This document shows, piece by piece, positions 33,428 to 41,622 of a stretch of DNA of 64,000 nt. Origin of the DNA: Halobacteriovorax sp. HLS (lineage in GTDB: Bacteria > Bdellovibrionota > Bacteriovoracia > Bacteriovoracales > Bacteriovoracaceae); the NCBI RefSeq assembly GCF_004006665.1, contig NZ_QOCL01000009.1:310001-374000 (forward strand). The letters run 5' to 3'. The notes under the pieces were generated by a model. It was not told where the DNA came from and made no database searches. It worked only from the letters and a program-made list of their open reading frames with translations. The position numbers and the translations under genes were made by a program. Each line of letters opens with the position of its first letter. The stretch's first letter is position 1.

Positions 33428-33925
33428 TTGATTAAAAATTATAAATTTAAAAAAAGTTTTTTTATTACTTTACCATTTAGCATATTTATACCATATTTAG
33501 GTTATTTACTATTTTCTTCGTTATATAGCTATTGGGAAACTGAGATATTCAGTGGGCTAAGGCTAGCTTCCTTTTGTATGTTTGTTATTTTTTGGCTTTT
33601 TTTATTTGTTTATTTATGCATCTTGGTAGTGAATTTATTACAGTTTTCATTTGTTGATTCATATCGTTTCATGTCTCTTGGGGAATACGAATTAGTTATA
33701 CCCCGTCCTGTGTCGTATAGGGGCTATCAGAAACTTATATTTTCTAAGATATCTAGAATAAAAGTAGAGAAAAGAAATAATACCCCTAGTCGGATTATCT
33801 TTATTGGAGAAGACGGAGAGAGTATTATTCCATGTCATCTTTTTGTCTCTACAGATGATGTAAATGAAGTAATAGAAAAGTTAGAAGATATTTTTTCTGG
33901 AAGAATTGAGAGTATTGATCAATAA
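33428..33925 (+). CDS. Two-helix membrane protein with PH-like C-terminal domain
   Basis: The 165-residue protein starts at TTG 33428 with GAGG seven bases upstream. Two membrane helices (about 12-32 and 42-70) are followed by a soluble beta-rich domain (about 75-160) resembling bacterial PH domains. It pairs with the glycine-zipper gene. It could protect against or anchor that protein. Function unknown. Confidence 0.55.
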   Translation: MIKNYKFKKSFFITLPFSIFIPYLGYLLFSSLYSYWETEIFSGLRLASFCMFVIFWLFLFVYLCILVVNLLQFSFVDSYRFMSLGEYELVIPRPVSYRGYQKLIFSKISRIKVEKRNNTPSRIIFIGEDGESIIPCHLFVSTDDVNEVIEKLEDIFSGRIESIDQ

Positions 33926-33971
33926 GTAACATACGTTTCAGATTAAGATAAATTTGGCAGCAATAATAAAA

Positions 33972-34263
33972 GTATCCGTTTACTTATTGCGACTGTAAGC
34001 GTTTCCAAATTTTTATTTTAAGTTGTTAGGCTGATTGATTTCTTGATTCAGTTGGTATCATAGATTTATGATTAGAAGAAACTAAACACAAATAAAATGA
34101 TCTTTAATTATTTCTTATCCAAATGAATTAATATTAATGTGGGTAGTGCAGGAGAACTAGAAAGAATTCTTTATAAATCTATGTTCAATAAGTTAGTAGA
34201 ACAAAACGTGATATAATAATAGAGTTTTGATGAAGCATATGGTCGCAGAAAGTAAACGGATAC
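33972..34263 (+). repeat. R2: copy 2 of ~300-bp element
   Basis: Terminal inverted repeats are GTATCCGTTTACTTATTGCG at the left and the inverse of GTATCCGTTTACTTTCTGCG at the right (two mismatches in 20). Directly outside, GCAGCAATA on the left and TATTGCTGC on the right form a further perfect 9-bp inverted pair. Fills the gap 33926-34293. Confidence 0.9.
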
Positions 34264-34293
34264 GTATTGCTGCAATAGAAGCTATGGGGAAAA

Positions 34294-35307
34294 ATGATAT
34301 CTATTTTTATATTTATGTTCTTATTATTGATTCTAAATAAGAAAATTAAGCTTAAGAACTCTAACTTAACTTTAATTTTCATCGCGTTGCTAATTTGGCA
34401 ATTCGTGTTTGATATCTATGTTTTACATAACATCGAAAGTTCTTGGTTGCCCAGCTTCAGTGAAAAGAAGATATCTAATTACTCTTTGATATTTCCATAT
34501 ATTGCTAAGAAGCAAGTGGAGTCTTATACCGAGTTCGTAAGAGATACAAATAAACTGATGCTAAGAAGGGTGTCTTCTACTTGTAGTTCTCTCGGGAACG
34601 AGCTTTGTATTTCAAGCGCCAGGACGAACTTAGACATGTCGGTATATAAGGAGTTGCAAAATCGATGTATAAGAAATAGTGAGGATAAACATTGTATTGT
34701 TTATATTAACGTAGCAATAGGTCTGGGACTCATAGAGGAAAACAAAGCTGTACTAGAGACTATATGTTCAAAAGAAGAATACTTCAGTGAATGCTCAAAG
34801 GTGGTGATAAAGTATGACTTAAGTATTGATGATTTGTCCTCAATGTATAAAATAGCCAGCTTAAAGTTTAAAACTGAAATAAAGAAAATAATCAATAAAA
34901 GACTAGTCTATGAGATTGAAACAAGTCAGGACGCCATTATGCGCTTTGAAGAAATTTCTAAAGAAGATAAACTTTTATTCGAGCTTAACTCATACCTTTT
35001 GTCGTCAAAAGCAAGAAAAAGATATTGGGCCGAGAGAATATGTCATGGAGCTGAAAAAAGTAATTATTTAGAATTCTGTGAAGTCGCTTTCGAAGCGAGT
35101 TCTTTAACTCAAAAAATTGAAATATTGAAAACTATTTGTGACAACCTTGTAAGTAATATGTGTATCACGAAAAGCAAAAAGATTAAAAATAGAGCTAGGG
35201 TTAATGCAGAGCTGGGAAGTCATTTAAAGAATTATTGTGTTAAAAGAAAATATAACAAAAACAATTTAGAATGTAATATAATTTTAACTCAAAGAGAGGG
35301 GGTATGA
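34294..35307 (+). CDS. Cys-rich membrane protein of unknown function (first of a pair)
   Basis: The 337-residue protein has two N-terminal membrane helices (about 3-15 and 25-45) and a long helical extracytoplasmic region. That region has regularly spaced cysteine pairs (CSSLGNELC, CIRNSEDKHC, CSKEEYFSEC, CDNLVSNMC), loosely like Sel1-type repeats. It overlaps the next gene as ATGA. The neighbour has the same layout, so the two are probably diverged duplicates or partners. Only the two genes lie between R2 and R3. Confidence 0.55.
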   Translation: MISIFIFMFLLLILNKKIKLKNSNLTLIFIALLIWQFVFDIYVLHNIESSWLPSFSEKKISNYSLIFPYIAKKQVESYTEFVRDTNKLMLRRVSSTCSSLGNELCISSARTNLDMSVYKELQNRCIRNSEDKHCIVYINVAIGLGLIEENKAVLETICSKEEYFSECSKVVIKYDLSIDDLSSMYKIASLKFKTEIKKIINKRLVYEIETSQDAIMRFEEISKEDKLLFELNSYLLSSKARKRYWAERICHGAEKSNYLEFCEVAFEASSLTQKIEILKTICDNLVSNMCITKSKKIKNRARVNAELGSHLKNYCVKRKYNKNNLECNIILTQREGV

Positions 35308-36206
35308 CAATTTTATTACTTATCTTCTCGATTATTTATTTCATATTGCAGGTACGTAATGTTAAAAGGAGAAGGGTGATTGCCAGTTACATTTTTATAG
35401 GTGTAATTTTATCTGGAAATGTCATAATTAAAATTGGCAACAGTAGGTTCTTTAATGAGGTTATCCTTGTAAAAGGAGAAAAAAAGAAAAAAACTAGTGT
35501 TTACTCAAAAAAAGACTGCTCTGAAGATTTTGGTAATAAATCTTCTTGTCTTCGGTTCTTAAAAGAGCAATATAGAATTAAAAATTACAAGATTGTTTCA
35601 GAGTTAGGCGATATTAGGTGTCGAAACGATAAGCTCGAAAGTACTCGGTACAATAGGTCTTACTGCTCTTTAGTCGTAGAGAGCTATATTCATCAACAAG
35701 ACTGGAACATGGCATTGTCTACTTATAGAAAATTTTGTAAGATAGAAAATTTCACTGAAAGAGATATTGGAAGAGCAAAAACTTGTTTTCAAATTCTTGT
35801 TAAAATTGAAAAAGATTCCGAAGCCTATATCAGAATGTTTATTAATACATGTTCATTTCTTAAAGAAGACTACTGTTTGATCGGATTAAATAGAAAGATT
35901 TCATTTTCAAAAACATATGCATTTGGAAAAATTTTTAAAAGACTTAAGTATATCTGCAAAGATGTAAAAGGTGATTGCGAAGTACTGACAAAGTTAGAGC
36001 GCTCATTTGAAAAATATTCAGATATTGGCTTTACTGATCGCTCTCTTTTTAAACTGAGGTCTATATTTAACAGGGAAGCATATATATTGTTTGCTTTGAA
36101 CCTGTTGCAAAAAAATGACTTGGCAGTATTTAAAAAGAAAGAAAATCTTTATTGCGCTAGTGAAAACAATAGAAGCAAAAAAAATTACAAGGTAAGTTGC
36201 AACTAG
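35304..36206 (+). CDS. Cys-rich membrane protein of unknown function (second of a pair)
   Basis: The 300-residue protein has two N-terminal membrane helices and a helical region with cysteine pairs (CSEDFGNKSSC, CRNDK...YC, CKIENF...C, CSFLKEDYC, CKDVKGDC). The architecture matches the preceding gene, with ATGA coupling. No family is recognised. Intrachain disulfides in the periplasm are plausible. Confidence 0.55.
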   Translation: MTILLLIFSIIYFILQVRNVKRRRVIASYIFIGVILSGNVIIKIGNSRFFNEVILVKGEKKKKTSVYSKKDCSEDFGNKSSCLRFLKEQYRIKNYKIVSELGDIRCRNDKLESTRYNRSYCSLVVESYIHQQDWNMALSTYRKFCKIENFTERDIGRAKTCFQILVKIEKDSEAYIRMFINTCSFLKEDYCLIGLNRKISFSKTYAFGKIFKRLKYICKDVKGDCEVLTKLERSFEKYSDIGFTDRSLFKLRSIFNREAYILFALNLLQKNDLAVFKKKENLYCASENNRSKKNYKVSCN

Positions 36207-36308
36207 TCTATACGAATGGAGAAGGTATTCTGATATTGATGAAAAAACAGATTAAAAAAACTCTTTAGAACTTTTAATAAAAAGTTGTAACTAAGTTTAA
36301 TAATAAAA

Positions 36309-36601
36309 GTATCCGTTTACTTATTGCGACTGTAAGCGTTTCCATTTTTTATTTTAAGTTGTTAGGATGATTGATTTCTTGATTCAGTTGGTAATATAGA
36401 TTAATGACTAGAAGAAACTAAACACACAAAAAATGATCTTTAATTATTTCTTATCCAAATGAATTAATATGTAATGTGGATAGTGCAGGAGAATTAGAAA
36501 GAATTCTTTATAAATCTGTGCTCAATTAGTAAGTAGAACAAAACGTGATATACTAAAAGAGTTTTGATAAGACATATGGTCGCAGAAAGTAAACGGATAT
36601 A
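36309..36601 (+). repeat. R3: copy 3 of ~300-bp element
   Basis: Left end GTATCCGTTTACTTATTGCG, right end CGCAGAAAGTAAACGGATAT. Nearly co-linear with R2. A second GGATACATATT occurs about 28 bases beyond the right end (36622), perhaps a leftover terminus. Within the 36207-36699 gap the remaining bases show no gene. Confidence 0.9.
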
Positions 36602-36699
36602 TATTCAAGTTTAGTTTAGCCGGATACATATTAGTCTTACTCGACAACTTTCCGTAATTATTATAGTTACATATGATGAAATATAAATATAATTAAATA

Positions 36700-37068
36700 A
36701 TGTTTTTATTTGAATTATTTAAAACTATTTTCTTATCTGTCTTAGTTATTGGTGCGCCATGTTTTAATGGTGTTGAAAATGAGATCAATTCGCACTTAGC
36801 TGAGTTTTCAAAATACTATGATAATCATCATGATAATATTGATGATGTGCCACATACTCACACGCATAAACATAGTGAGGACGGCGACGAGCACGAGCAT
36901 AATCATGAGCACTCTAAGGTTACTCAATCAGAAATTAAGATCTTGAATCACTCTATAAAAGCCTTGGCAAAAGTAACAGTTCTTGAAATCAAACAAAACT
37001 TTTCAGAGAAAAACTTAATATCAAGTCCTCATCCAAGAAAAATCTATAGGCCTCCGATAAACTCTTAG
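36700..37068 (+). CDS. His-rich exported metal-binding protein
   Basis: The 122-residue protein has an N-terminal hydrophobic signal (about 1-20). A His/Asp/Glu cluster follows at about 42-75 (HTHTHKHSEDGDEHEHNHEH) and surely binds divalent metal. The C-terminal third is basic. It heads the HupE cassette after R3. Probable role: periplasmic metal capture or buffering. Confidence 0.65.
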   Translation: MFLFELFKTIFLSVLVIGAPCFNGVENEINSHLAEFSKYYDNHHDNIDDVPHTHTHKHSEDGDEHEHNHEHSKVTQSEIKILNHSIKALAKVTVLEIKQNFSEKNLISSPHPRKIYRPPINS

Positions 37069-37107
37069 TTTTTTATAAATTATTAATAATAAATAATAGG
37101 AGGAACT

Positions 37108-37884
37108 ATGTTTAAATTTTTATTAAGCATTTCGCCACTATTCTATACAGCAAACACACTTGCTCATGGAATTAGTGAGGATGCAAAGCGTGCGATGATT
37201 GAGGGTGGTTATTTAAAATATATCATTCTGGGTGCTGAGCACATGATTACCGGATATGACCACTTACTCTTTCTTTTTGGGGTCATTTTCTTTTTAAAGA
37301 CATTTAAGGATATTGTTAAATTTATCAGTGTTTTTACAGTAGGGCACAGTATTACATTAATCTTTGCCACATTTATGGGGATAACTGCAAACTACTTTTT
37401 AATAGATGCAGTTATTGCTTTAAGTGTTTGCTACAAAGGTTTCGACAATAATAACGGATTTCAGAGCTACTTTGGAGTGAAGAAATCTCCTAATTTATTA
37501 GGCGCCGTTTTTGTTTTCGGACTAATTCATGGCTTTGGTCTTTCTACAAGACTTCAGCAGCTACCACTTGGTGAAAAAGGTGGTGAAATGTTGATGAGAA
37601 TTATTTCATTTAACGTTGGTGTTGAAGTTGGGCAAATTGTGGCCTTAACTATTATGCTAGTTCTACTAAGGGGAATTAGAAATAGAGAATCCTTTAATAG
37701 GCTTTCAAAAGTTGCTAATGATGGATTAATTTTGGCAGGGGTCTTGTTATTTCTTATGCAAATGCATGGTTACGAGCATACATCTTATCCAGATGACTAT
37801 GGATTCAGTAAGGATAATCATATTCATCACCATATGGACATGGAAAAACAAAGAACTCACGAATCTAAACACGATAATTTATAG
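37108..37884 (+). CDS. HupE/UreJ-family metal permease
   Basis: The 258-residue protein has a cleavable N-terminal signal ending near LAHG, six or so membrane helices, and HupE/UreJ motifs AEHMITGYDHLLFLFGVIFF, TVGHSITL and IHGFGLSTRL with membrane His and Asp residues. A His-rich tail (IHHHMDMEKQ) could bind metal. HupE family members take up or move nickel, cobalt or related metals. AGGAGG precedes the ATG. Confidence 0.85.
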   Translation: MFKFLLSISPLFYTANTLAHGISEDAKRAMIEGGYLKYIILGAEHMITGYDHLLFLFGVIFFLKTFKDIVKFISVFTVGHSITLIFATFMGITANYFLIDAVIALSVCYKGFDNNNGFQSYFGVKKSPNLLGAVFVFGLIHGFGLSTRLQQLPLGEKGGEMLMRIISFNVGVEVGQIVALTIMLVLLRGIRNRESFNRLSKVANDGLILAGVLLFLMQMHGYEHTSYPDDYGFSKDNHIHHHMDMEKQRTHESKHDNL

Positions 37885-37894
37885 GAGAACAGAT

Positions 37895-38242
37895 ATGAAA
37901 TATTTATTACTAATTGGATCTTTGTTATTTTCTTTTTCAAGCTTTGCAGGCCCAGGTGGTGGTCATTCTCACGGTCATAGTCACTCACATTCTAAAAAAT
38001 CTATTTCAATAGAAAAAACAGAAGAAGTTGGTCGCTATCATGTTAAGCGTCTTATTAATTCTGGAAAGATTGATGCTTCTTGGAAAAGTTCTACCTTTGA
38101 TAAGTCAGAAAAAAAGAAGTTTGGAAAAAAGACAGAATGGGTTGTTACTTTTGACAATGAAAAAGGTGTAAAAGGTAAAAAACTTTATATCTTTTTGAAA
38201 CTATCAGGTGAATTCGTAGCCGCGAATTTTACAGGAAAATAA
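37895..38242 (+). CDS. DUF6488-like exported His-rich small protein
   Basis: From ATG 37895 (AGGAGA upstream) the protein has 115 residues: signal peptide ending SSFA, a GHSHGHSHSHS metal-binding stretch, then a small domain with VGRYHVKRLINSGKIDASW and a C-terminal beta strand. It matches the DUF6488/PepSY-like proteins found in metal clusters. Starts 10 bases after hupE. Confidence 0.65.
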   Translation: MKYLLLIGSLLFSFSSFAGPGGGHSHGHSHSHSKKSISIEKTEEVGRYHVKRLINSGKIDASWKSSTFDKSEKKKFGKKTEWVVTFDNEKGVKGKKLYIFLKLSGEFVAANFTGK

Positions 38243-38243
38243 T

Positions 38244-38582
38244 ATGTGGTTAGCAATAGGTAAAACTATTGTCGCAGCAGTGCTGATTAGCTTTGTTTCT
38301 TGGTTATCAGGAAAGAAAACTGGTTTGGCAGGGTTTCTTACAGCCCTGCCTCTTACAACTCTTCTTGCTCTTGCTTTTTCTCATATGGAATGGGGAGATG
38401 CAAAGCAATCAGTTGAGTATGCTAAAAGCGTATTTGTTGCGATACCAGTATCACTACTATTTTTTGTTCCCTTTTTACTTGCCCAAAAGTTTAATCTAGG
38501 TTTTTGGACTTGTTACTCAGGAGGGATTGTTCTTCTAGGTGTAGGATATTTTATTTATACATACGTCACGAAATTGATCTAG
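38244..38582 (+). CDS. DUF3147-family membrane protein
   Basis: The 112-residue protein has four membrane helices with WLSGKKTGLAGFLTALPLTTLLAL, the pattern of DUF3147. It follows the His-rich gene directly and is the last gene of the R3-R4 metal cassette. A strong terminator follows. Confidence 0.75.
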   Translation: MWLAIGKTIVAAVLISFVSWLSGKKTGLAGFLTALPLTTLLALAFSHMEWGDAKQSVEYAKSVFVAIPVSLLFFVPFLLAQKFNLGFWTCYSGGIVLLGVGYFIYTYVTKLI

Positions 38583-38611
38583 AAGACTTTTGGATATAAA
38601 ATACTATCGAT

Positions 38612-38648
38612 GGAAGCCCTTTATGAAGAATTTAAAGGGCTTCTTTTT
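38612..38648 (+). terminator. Rho-independent terminator of the HupE operon
   Basis: GAAGCCCTTT (38613-38622) pairs with AAAGGGCTTC (38634-38643), followed by TTTTT. Confidence 0.9.
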
Positions 38649-38752
38649 AAATCGTTTTATTTGATATGTTTAAAACTACCCTTTATAGAACTACTGTAAA
38701 TACTTTCGCAAGAAAAAAATAAAAGAATAAAAGAATAAAAGGAATAATAAAA

Positions 38753-38929
38753 GTATTCGTTTACTTATTGCGACTGTAAGCGTATCCAAATTTTTATTTT
38801 AAGTTGTTAGGATGATCGATTTCTTGATTCAGTTGGTAATATAGATTAATGCCTAGAAGAAACTAAACACACAAGAAATGATCTTTAATTATTTCTTATA
38901 CAAAAGAATTAATATGTAATGTGTATAGT
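38753..38929 (+). repeat. R4: truncated copy of ~300-bp element
   Basis: It starts GTATTCGTTTACTTATTGCG and follows R3 closely to about 38929, then stops. The right 115 bases or so and the right terminal repeat are missing. Like R2 and R3 it is preceded by AATAATAAAA. The rest of the gap 38583-38920 has the terminator and an A-rich stretch. Confidence 0.85.
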
Positions 38930-39205
38930 TATATATTTCTAGCTGTTTTAGCAGTAGGACTAGTGTATTTATCAATTCTACTTTTTAGACTTCGAGGCTT
39001 AAAGGCCTTATTTACGAATGACATTAAAGAAAAGTTAAAAAATGAAAGAGGTGCAACTGAAAAGCTAGAGAAATTAATTCAGTTGAATATTACTGATAAT
39101 AAAAAAAATATTTTTTATATAAAAAAATTGTATAGATTAAGACTTCTTGTTTATTGTTGGATTATTGCGATGTTTATTAGCTTGGTACTTCTAGAAGGTT
39201 TTTAG
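38921..39205 (+). CDS. Small membrane protein starting in truncated repeat R4
   Basis: The 94-residue frame begins at GTG 38921, inside the last bases matching R4, and has two membrane helices (about 3-20 and 75-92) around a charged coiled segment. No ribosome binding site precedes it. It may be a gene whose 5' end was replaced by the repeat junction. No family. Confidence 0.4.
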   Translation: MYSYIFLAVLAVGLVYLSILLFRLRGLKALFTNDIKEKLKNERGATEKLEKLIQLNITDNKKNIFYIKKLYRLRLLVYCWIIAMFISLVLLEGF

Positions 39206-39318
39206 CGGGAGTACTCGGTAGGTAGTGGAAAAATAATCAAACTTTCGATCTAGAAATAACTTAAACCTTTCCCTTAACATCCAATATTACCATTAGAGTA
39301 TACCGGCCAATAATTCTA

Positions 39319-39675
39319 TTATTCAGATTGATGAATGACATTGAAGCTACCAAAAATTAATCTCTTTCCATCAAACGGCATTGGGTTCGTTTGCTCACTT
39401 GATCGTGGGTCTTCCATGAGCTTTTTCATTCCTTCATCGCGTACTTCTTTTGAAGGCCAAGTTATCCACGAGAACACGACCGCTTCACTTTCAAGTTTTT
39501 GTACTGCTAAAGGCATTGAAGTAACTTTTCCATCTGGGACATTATCTTCCCAGCAGTCAACTATCGATAGTGCGCCATACTCTTTTGCTAATTCACTAAA
39601 AAATTTAGTATGTTCTAAGAACTTTTCTTTATTCTCTTTAGGTACCGCTGCCATAAAGCCATCTACATAATTCAT
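39319..39675 (-). CDS. DUF1428 family protein
   Basis: The 118-residue protein matches DUF1428 (YbaA-like): MNYVDGFMAAVPKENKEKF at the start, then SWITWPSKEVRDEGMKKLMEDPR and a C-terminal MPFDGKRLIFGSF. It folds as a ferredoxin-like dimer; function unknown. AGGAG precedes the ATG at 39675. No membrane or signal segment. Confidence 0.85.
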   Translation of the reverse strand: MNYVDGFMAAVPKENKEKFLEHTKFFSELAKEYGALSIVDCWEDNVPDGKVTSMPLAVQKLESEAVVFSWITWPSKEVRDEGMKKLMEDPRSSEQTNPMPFDGKRLIFGSFNVIHQSE

Positions 39676-39887
39676 CTTTGCTCCTAGCCTTTGATGGCAA
39701 GTTATTTCCCATAATATAATTTCATTAATAGCTTAAAATAGAAATAGCTATAATGGATACTATTTAGTTTCTTTTTTTACTACTTTTCAAGTATTTATCA
39801 CACTCTCTTAAATGAATAATTTACAACAAATATTTTTCACTTCTTTACATATGATATAAATTTCAAGTCGTCGTAAGGAGTATTTAG

Positions 39888-40916
39888 GTGAAATTATTAG
39901 CGATTTTGCTATATTCAATAACTACATTTGCAAGTATCCAAGTCCAAGAGACTGAAAAATGTCCTGCTCACAGTACCCTCTCTAAAGAGGAGAGCTTCTC
40001 ACTTATTAATCAAGTACATAGTGAGTCGCAAAGAGAATTAATTAATCAATATGACTTAAGGCCCAAGGTATTTTTTCAACATCATAATATTCAGGTTTCC
40101 CTGTCTAAGAAGTTTAGTAGAGTCGAAAAAGAAAGATATCATGTACTTGCTTATATTAAGATCGGAAATGAAGTATTTCCTAGACTTGTCTATCACTCAA
40201 ACTCTCATGGAGTTTATAGAGTTCTAGATGGAATTCTTGACGGATGGTATTCTAAAGGGCCTGGACAAAACTATATTTCAGTTCCGTTCTTTATAAATAA
40301 GTTCTTGCTTGAAAACTGTATAGGTGAGAGTGCTAGAAGAACTAAAGCCGAGTTGAGAGAACTTTTAGAATTTGGAGATGATCATCTTTACTATTTTAAT
40401 AACTACGAAGTCTTTGAAGAAAATATTGTATCAGTATTAAAGGGGCCAGCAAAGCCGCCTCTTCTAGATGGAAATGGTATGAGTAAGCGCCATCCGGAAG
40501 ATATATTTACCAAAGATGGTTATGAAGCTAATTTTATGGATGTTAAAGCGAAGTATAAAACAACGACAAAGGCTGCAGGACTAGTGAATGTTGTTGTTTA
40601 CAGATCTACTAATAAGAAGATTGATTATACTTTCATGATTGATTCTGCAGGAAAAGCTTGGGTATCCGAAGTGAATAGTTTTATAGAGGAGCTAAACAAG
40701 TTTGGAATCGCAAAGAAACAATATGATGTAAAGGATCTGCTTCAGCCTCGATGGGAGTATCCAGAGGAAATAGTTGTGGATTATAGAAGCTCTATATCAA
40801 GTCCTTATAAATCTAGCTATAGATCAAATTGGAACTATCTACGTGAGATTCCTCTAATAAAGAAATGGTATGAATATAATAAACTACCTCTACCTATAAA
40901 AGAGCCAAGCTTATAA
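39888..40916 (+). CDS. Hypothetical exported protein
   Basis: The 342-residue protein begins at GTG 39888 (AAGGAG seven bases upstream) and has a signal peptide ending near TFA. No known domain is seen. It contains a mixed alpha/beta region and a basic, Ser/Tyr-rich stretch near residue 300. Probably periplasmic or secreted. The 212-base gap before it holds nothing recognisable. Confidence 0.55.
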   Translation: MKLLAILLYSITTFASIQVQETEKCPAHSTLSKEESFSLINQVHSESQRELINQYDLRPKVFFQHHNIQVSLSKKFSRVEKERYHVLAYIKIGNEVFPRLVYHSNSHGVYRVLDGILDGWYSKGPGQNYISVPFFINKFLLENCIGESARRTKAELRELLEFGDDHLYYFNNYEVFEENIVSVLKGPAKPPLLDGNGMSKRHPEDIFTKDGYEANFMDVKAKYKTTTKAAGLVNVVVYRSTNKKIDYTFMIDSAGKAWVSEVNSFIEELNKFGIAKKQYDVKDLLQPRWEYPEEIVVDYRSSISSPYKSSYRSNWNYLREIPLIKKWYEYNKLPLPIKEPSL

Positions 40917-41041
40917 CAGTAGGATTTAGCCTTTCGCGATATATTGAAGGTGCTTTCTTATTTTAAGATAAGATTGCATGTTGACTTAGGAGCACTGGTA
41001 TTATAATCAATAGTTCCTTATATATCTTATAAGGAGCTCTC

Positions 41042-41353
41042 ATGAAATTGTTAACTATTCTATTTTTTCTAATTATCGCAAATAATTCACTAGCAAGCTA
41101 CAAATGTGTTTTAGATGGTGCAAGAACTCAGTTCGACACTTGTGCTAGTAGTATCTCTTTAGAAGGTAACGTATGTTATAGAGGTAGTGTAGCAAAAGCT
41201 ATTTCTGTGCTAGAGCTAATCGGCGATGATCTGCTTGACGAAGATAGCATTGTTGAAATTAGACAATTACATGACAATAGAATTGAATATATCTATGTAC
41301 CTTATGCTGGAGAAGATTTTAAGGTGACTATAAATCGATGTGTTGGGAATTAG
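41042..41353 (+). CDS. Small exported cysteine-containing protein
   Basis: The 103-residue protein has a signal peptide ending SLAS, and the mature 84 residues carry four cysteines (positions about 22, 33, 47 and 100) suited to disulfides. AAGGAG precedes the ATG. No family recognised. Confidence 0.55.
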   Translation: MKLLTILFFLIIANNSLASYKCVLDGARTQFDTCASSISLEGNVCYRGSVAKAISVLELIGDDLLDEDSIVEIRQLHDNRIEYIYVPYAGEDFKVTINRCVGN

Positions 41354-41410
41354 AAAAGAAATTGCGAGATTTATTTAGTAAAAAATAGGACTTACAATTA
41401 ACATCTTTTG

Positions 41411-41457
41411 TTAGAGGCATTCATTCTATTAAAATATAATAGAATGAATGCCTCTAA
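41411..41457. repeat. Perfect 20-bp inverted repeat (hairpin)
   Basis: TTAGAGGCATTCATTCTATT (41411-41430) is the exact inverse of 41438-41457, with a 7-base A/T loop. No T-run follows, so it is not a standard terminator, although it lies 57 bases after a stop codon. Confidence 0.85.
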
Positions 41458-41622
41458 AGAAGTAAGACAGTTTCAATATATTTATTACTATTGCCATGTT
41501 CATATCGCCTGCTCACTTTTTCTGTAGTGATGAGAGGTATGGTCTTAAATCTCTTTTGCAGTCTATGTTAGAATAAATTAATAACTTGACTTTGTAATGT
41601 ACGAGTTGGTAATTTTATTATT

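Noticed and set aside
31614-38929. R1-R4 as integron attC sites
   Set aside because: No RYYYAAC/GTTRRRY core pair in the expected places, the interior is far more conserved than attC interiors, and no integron integrase is seen.
41586-41615. MerR-type promoter (TTGACT with long spacer) before the Cys/His-rich gene
   Set aside because: The dyad between the elements is poor and no MerR-family gene is present, so it is only a weak match.
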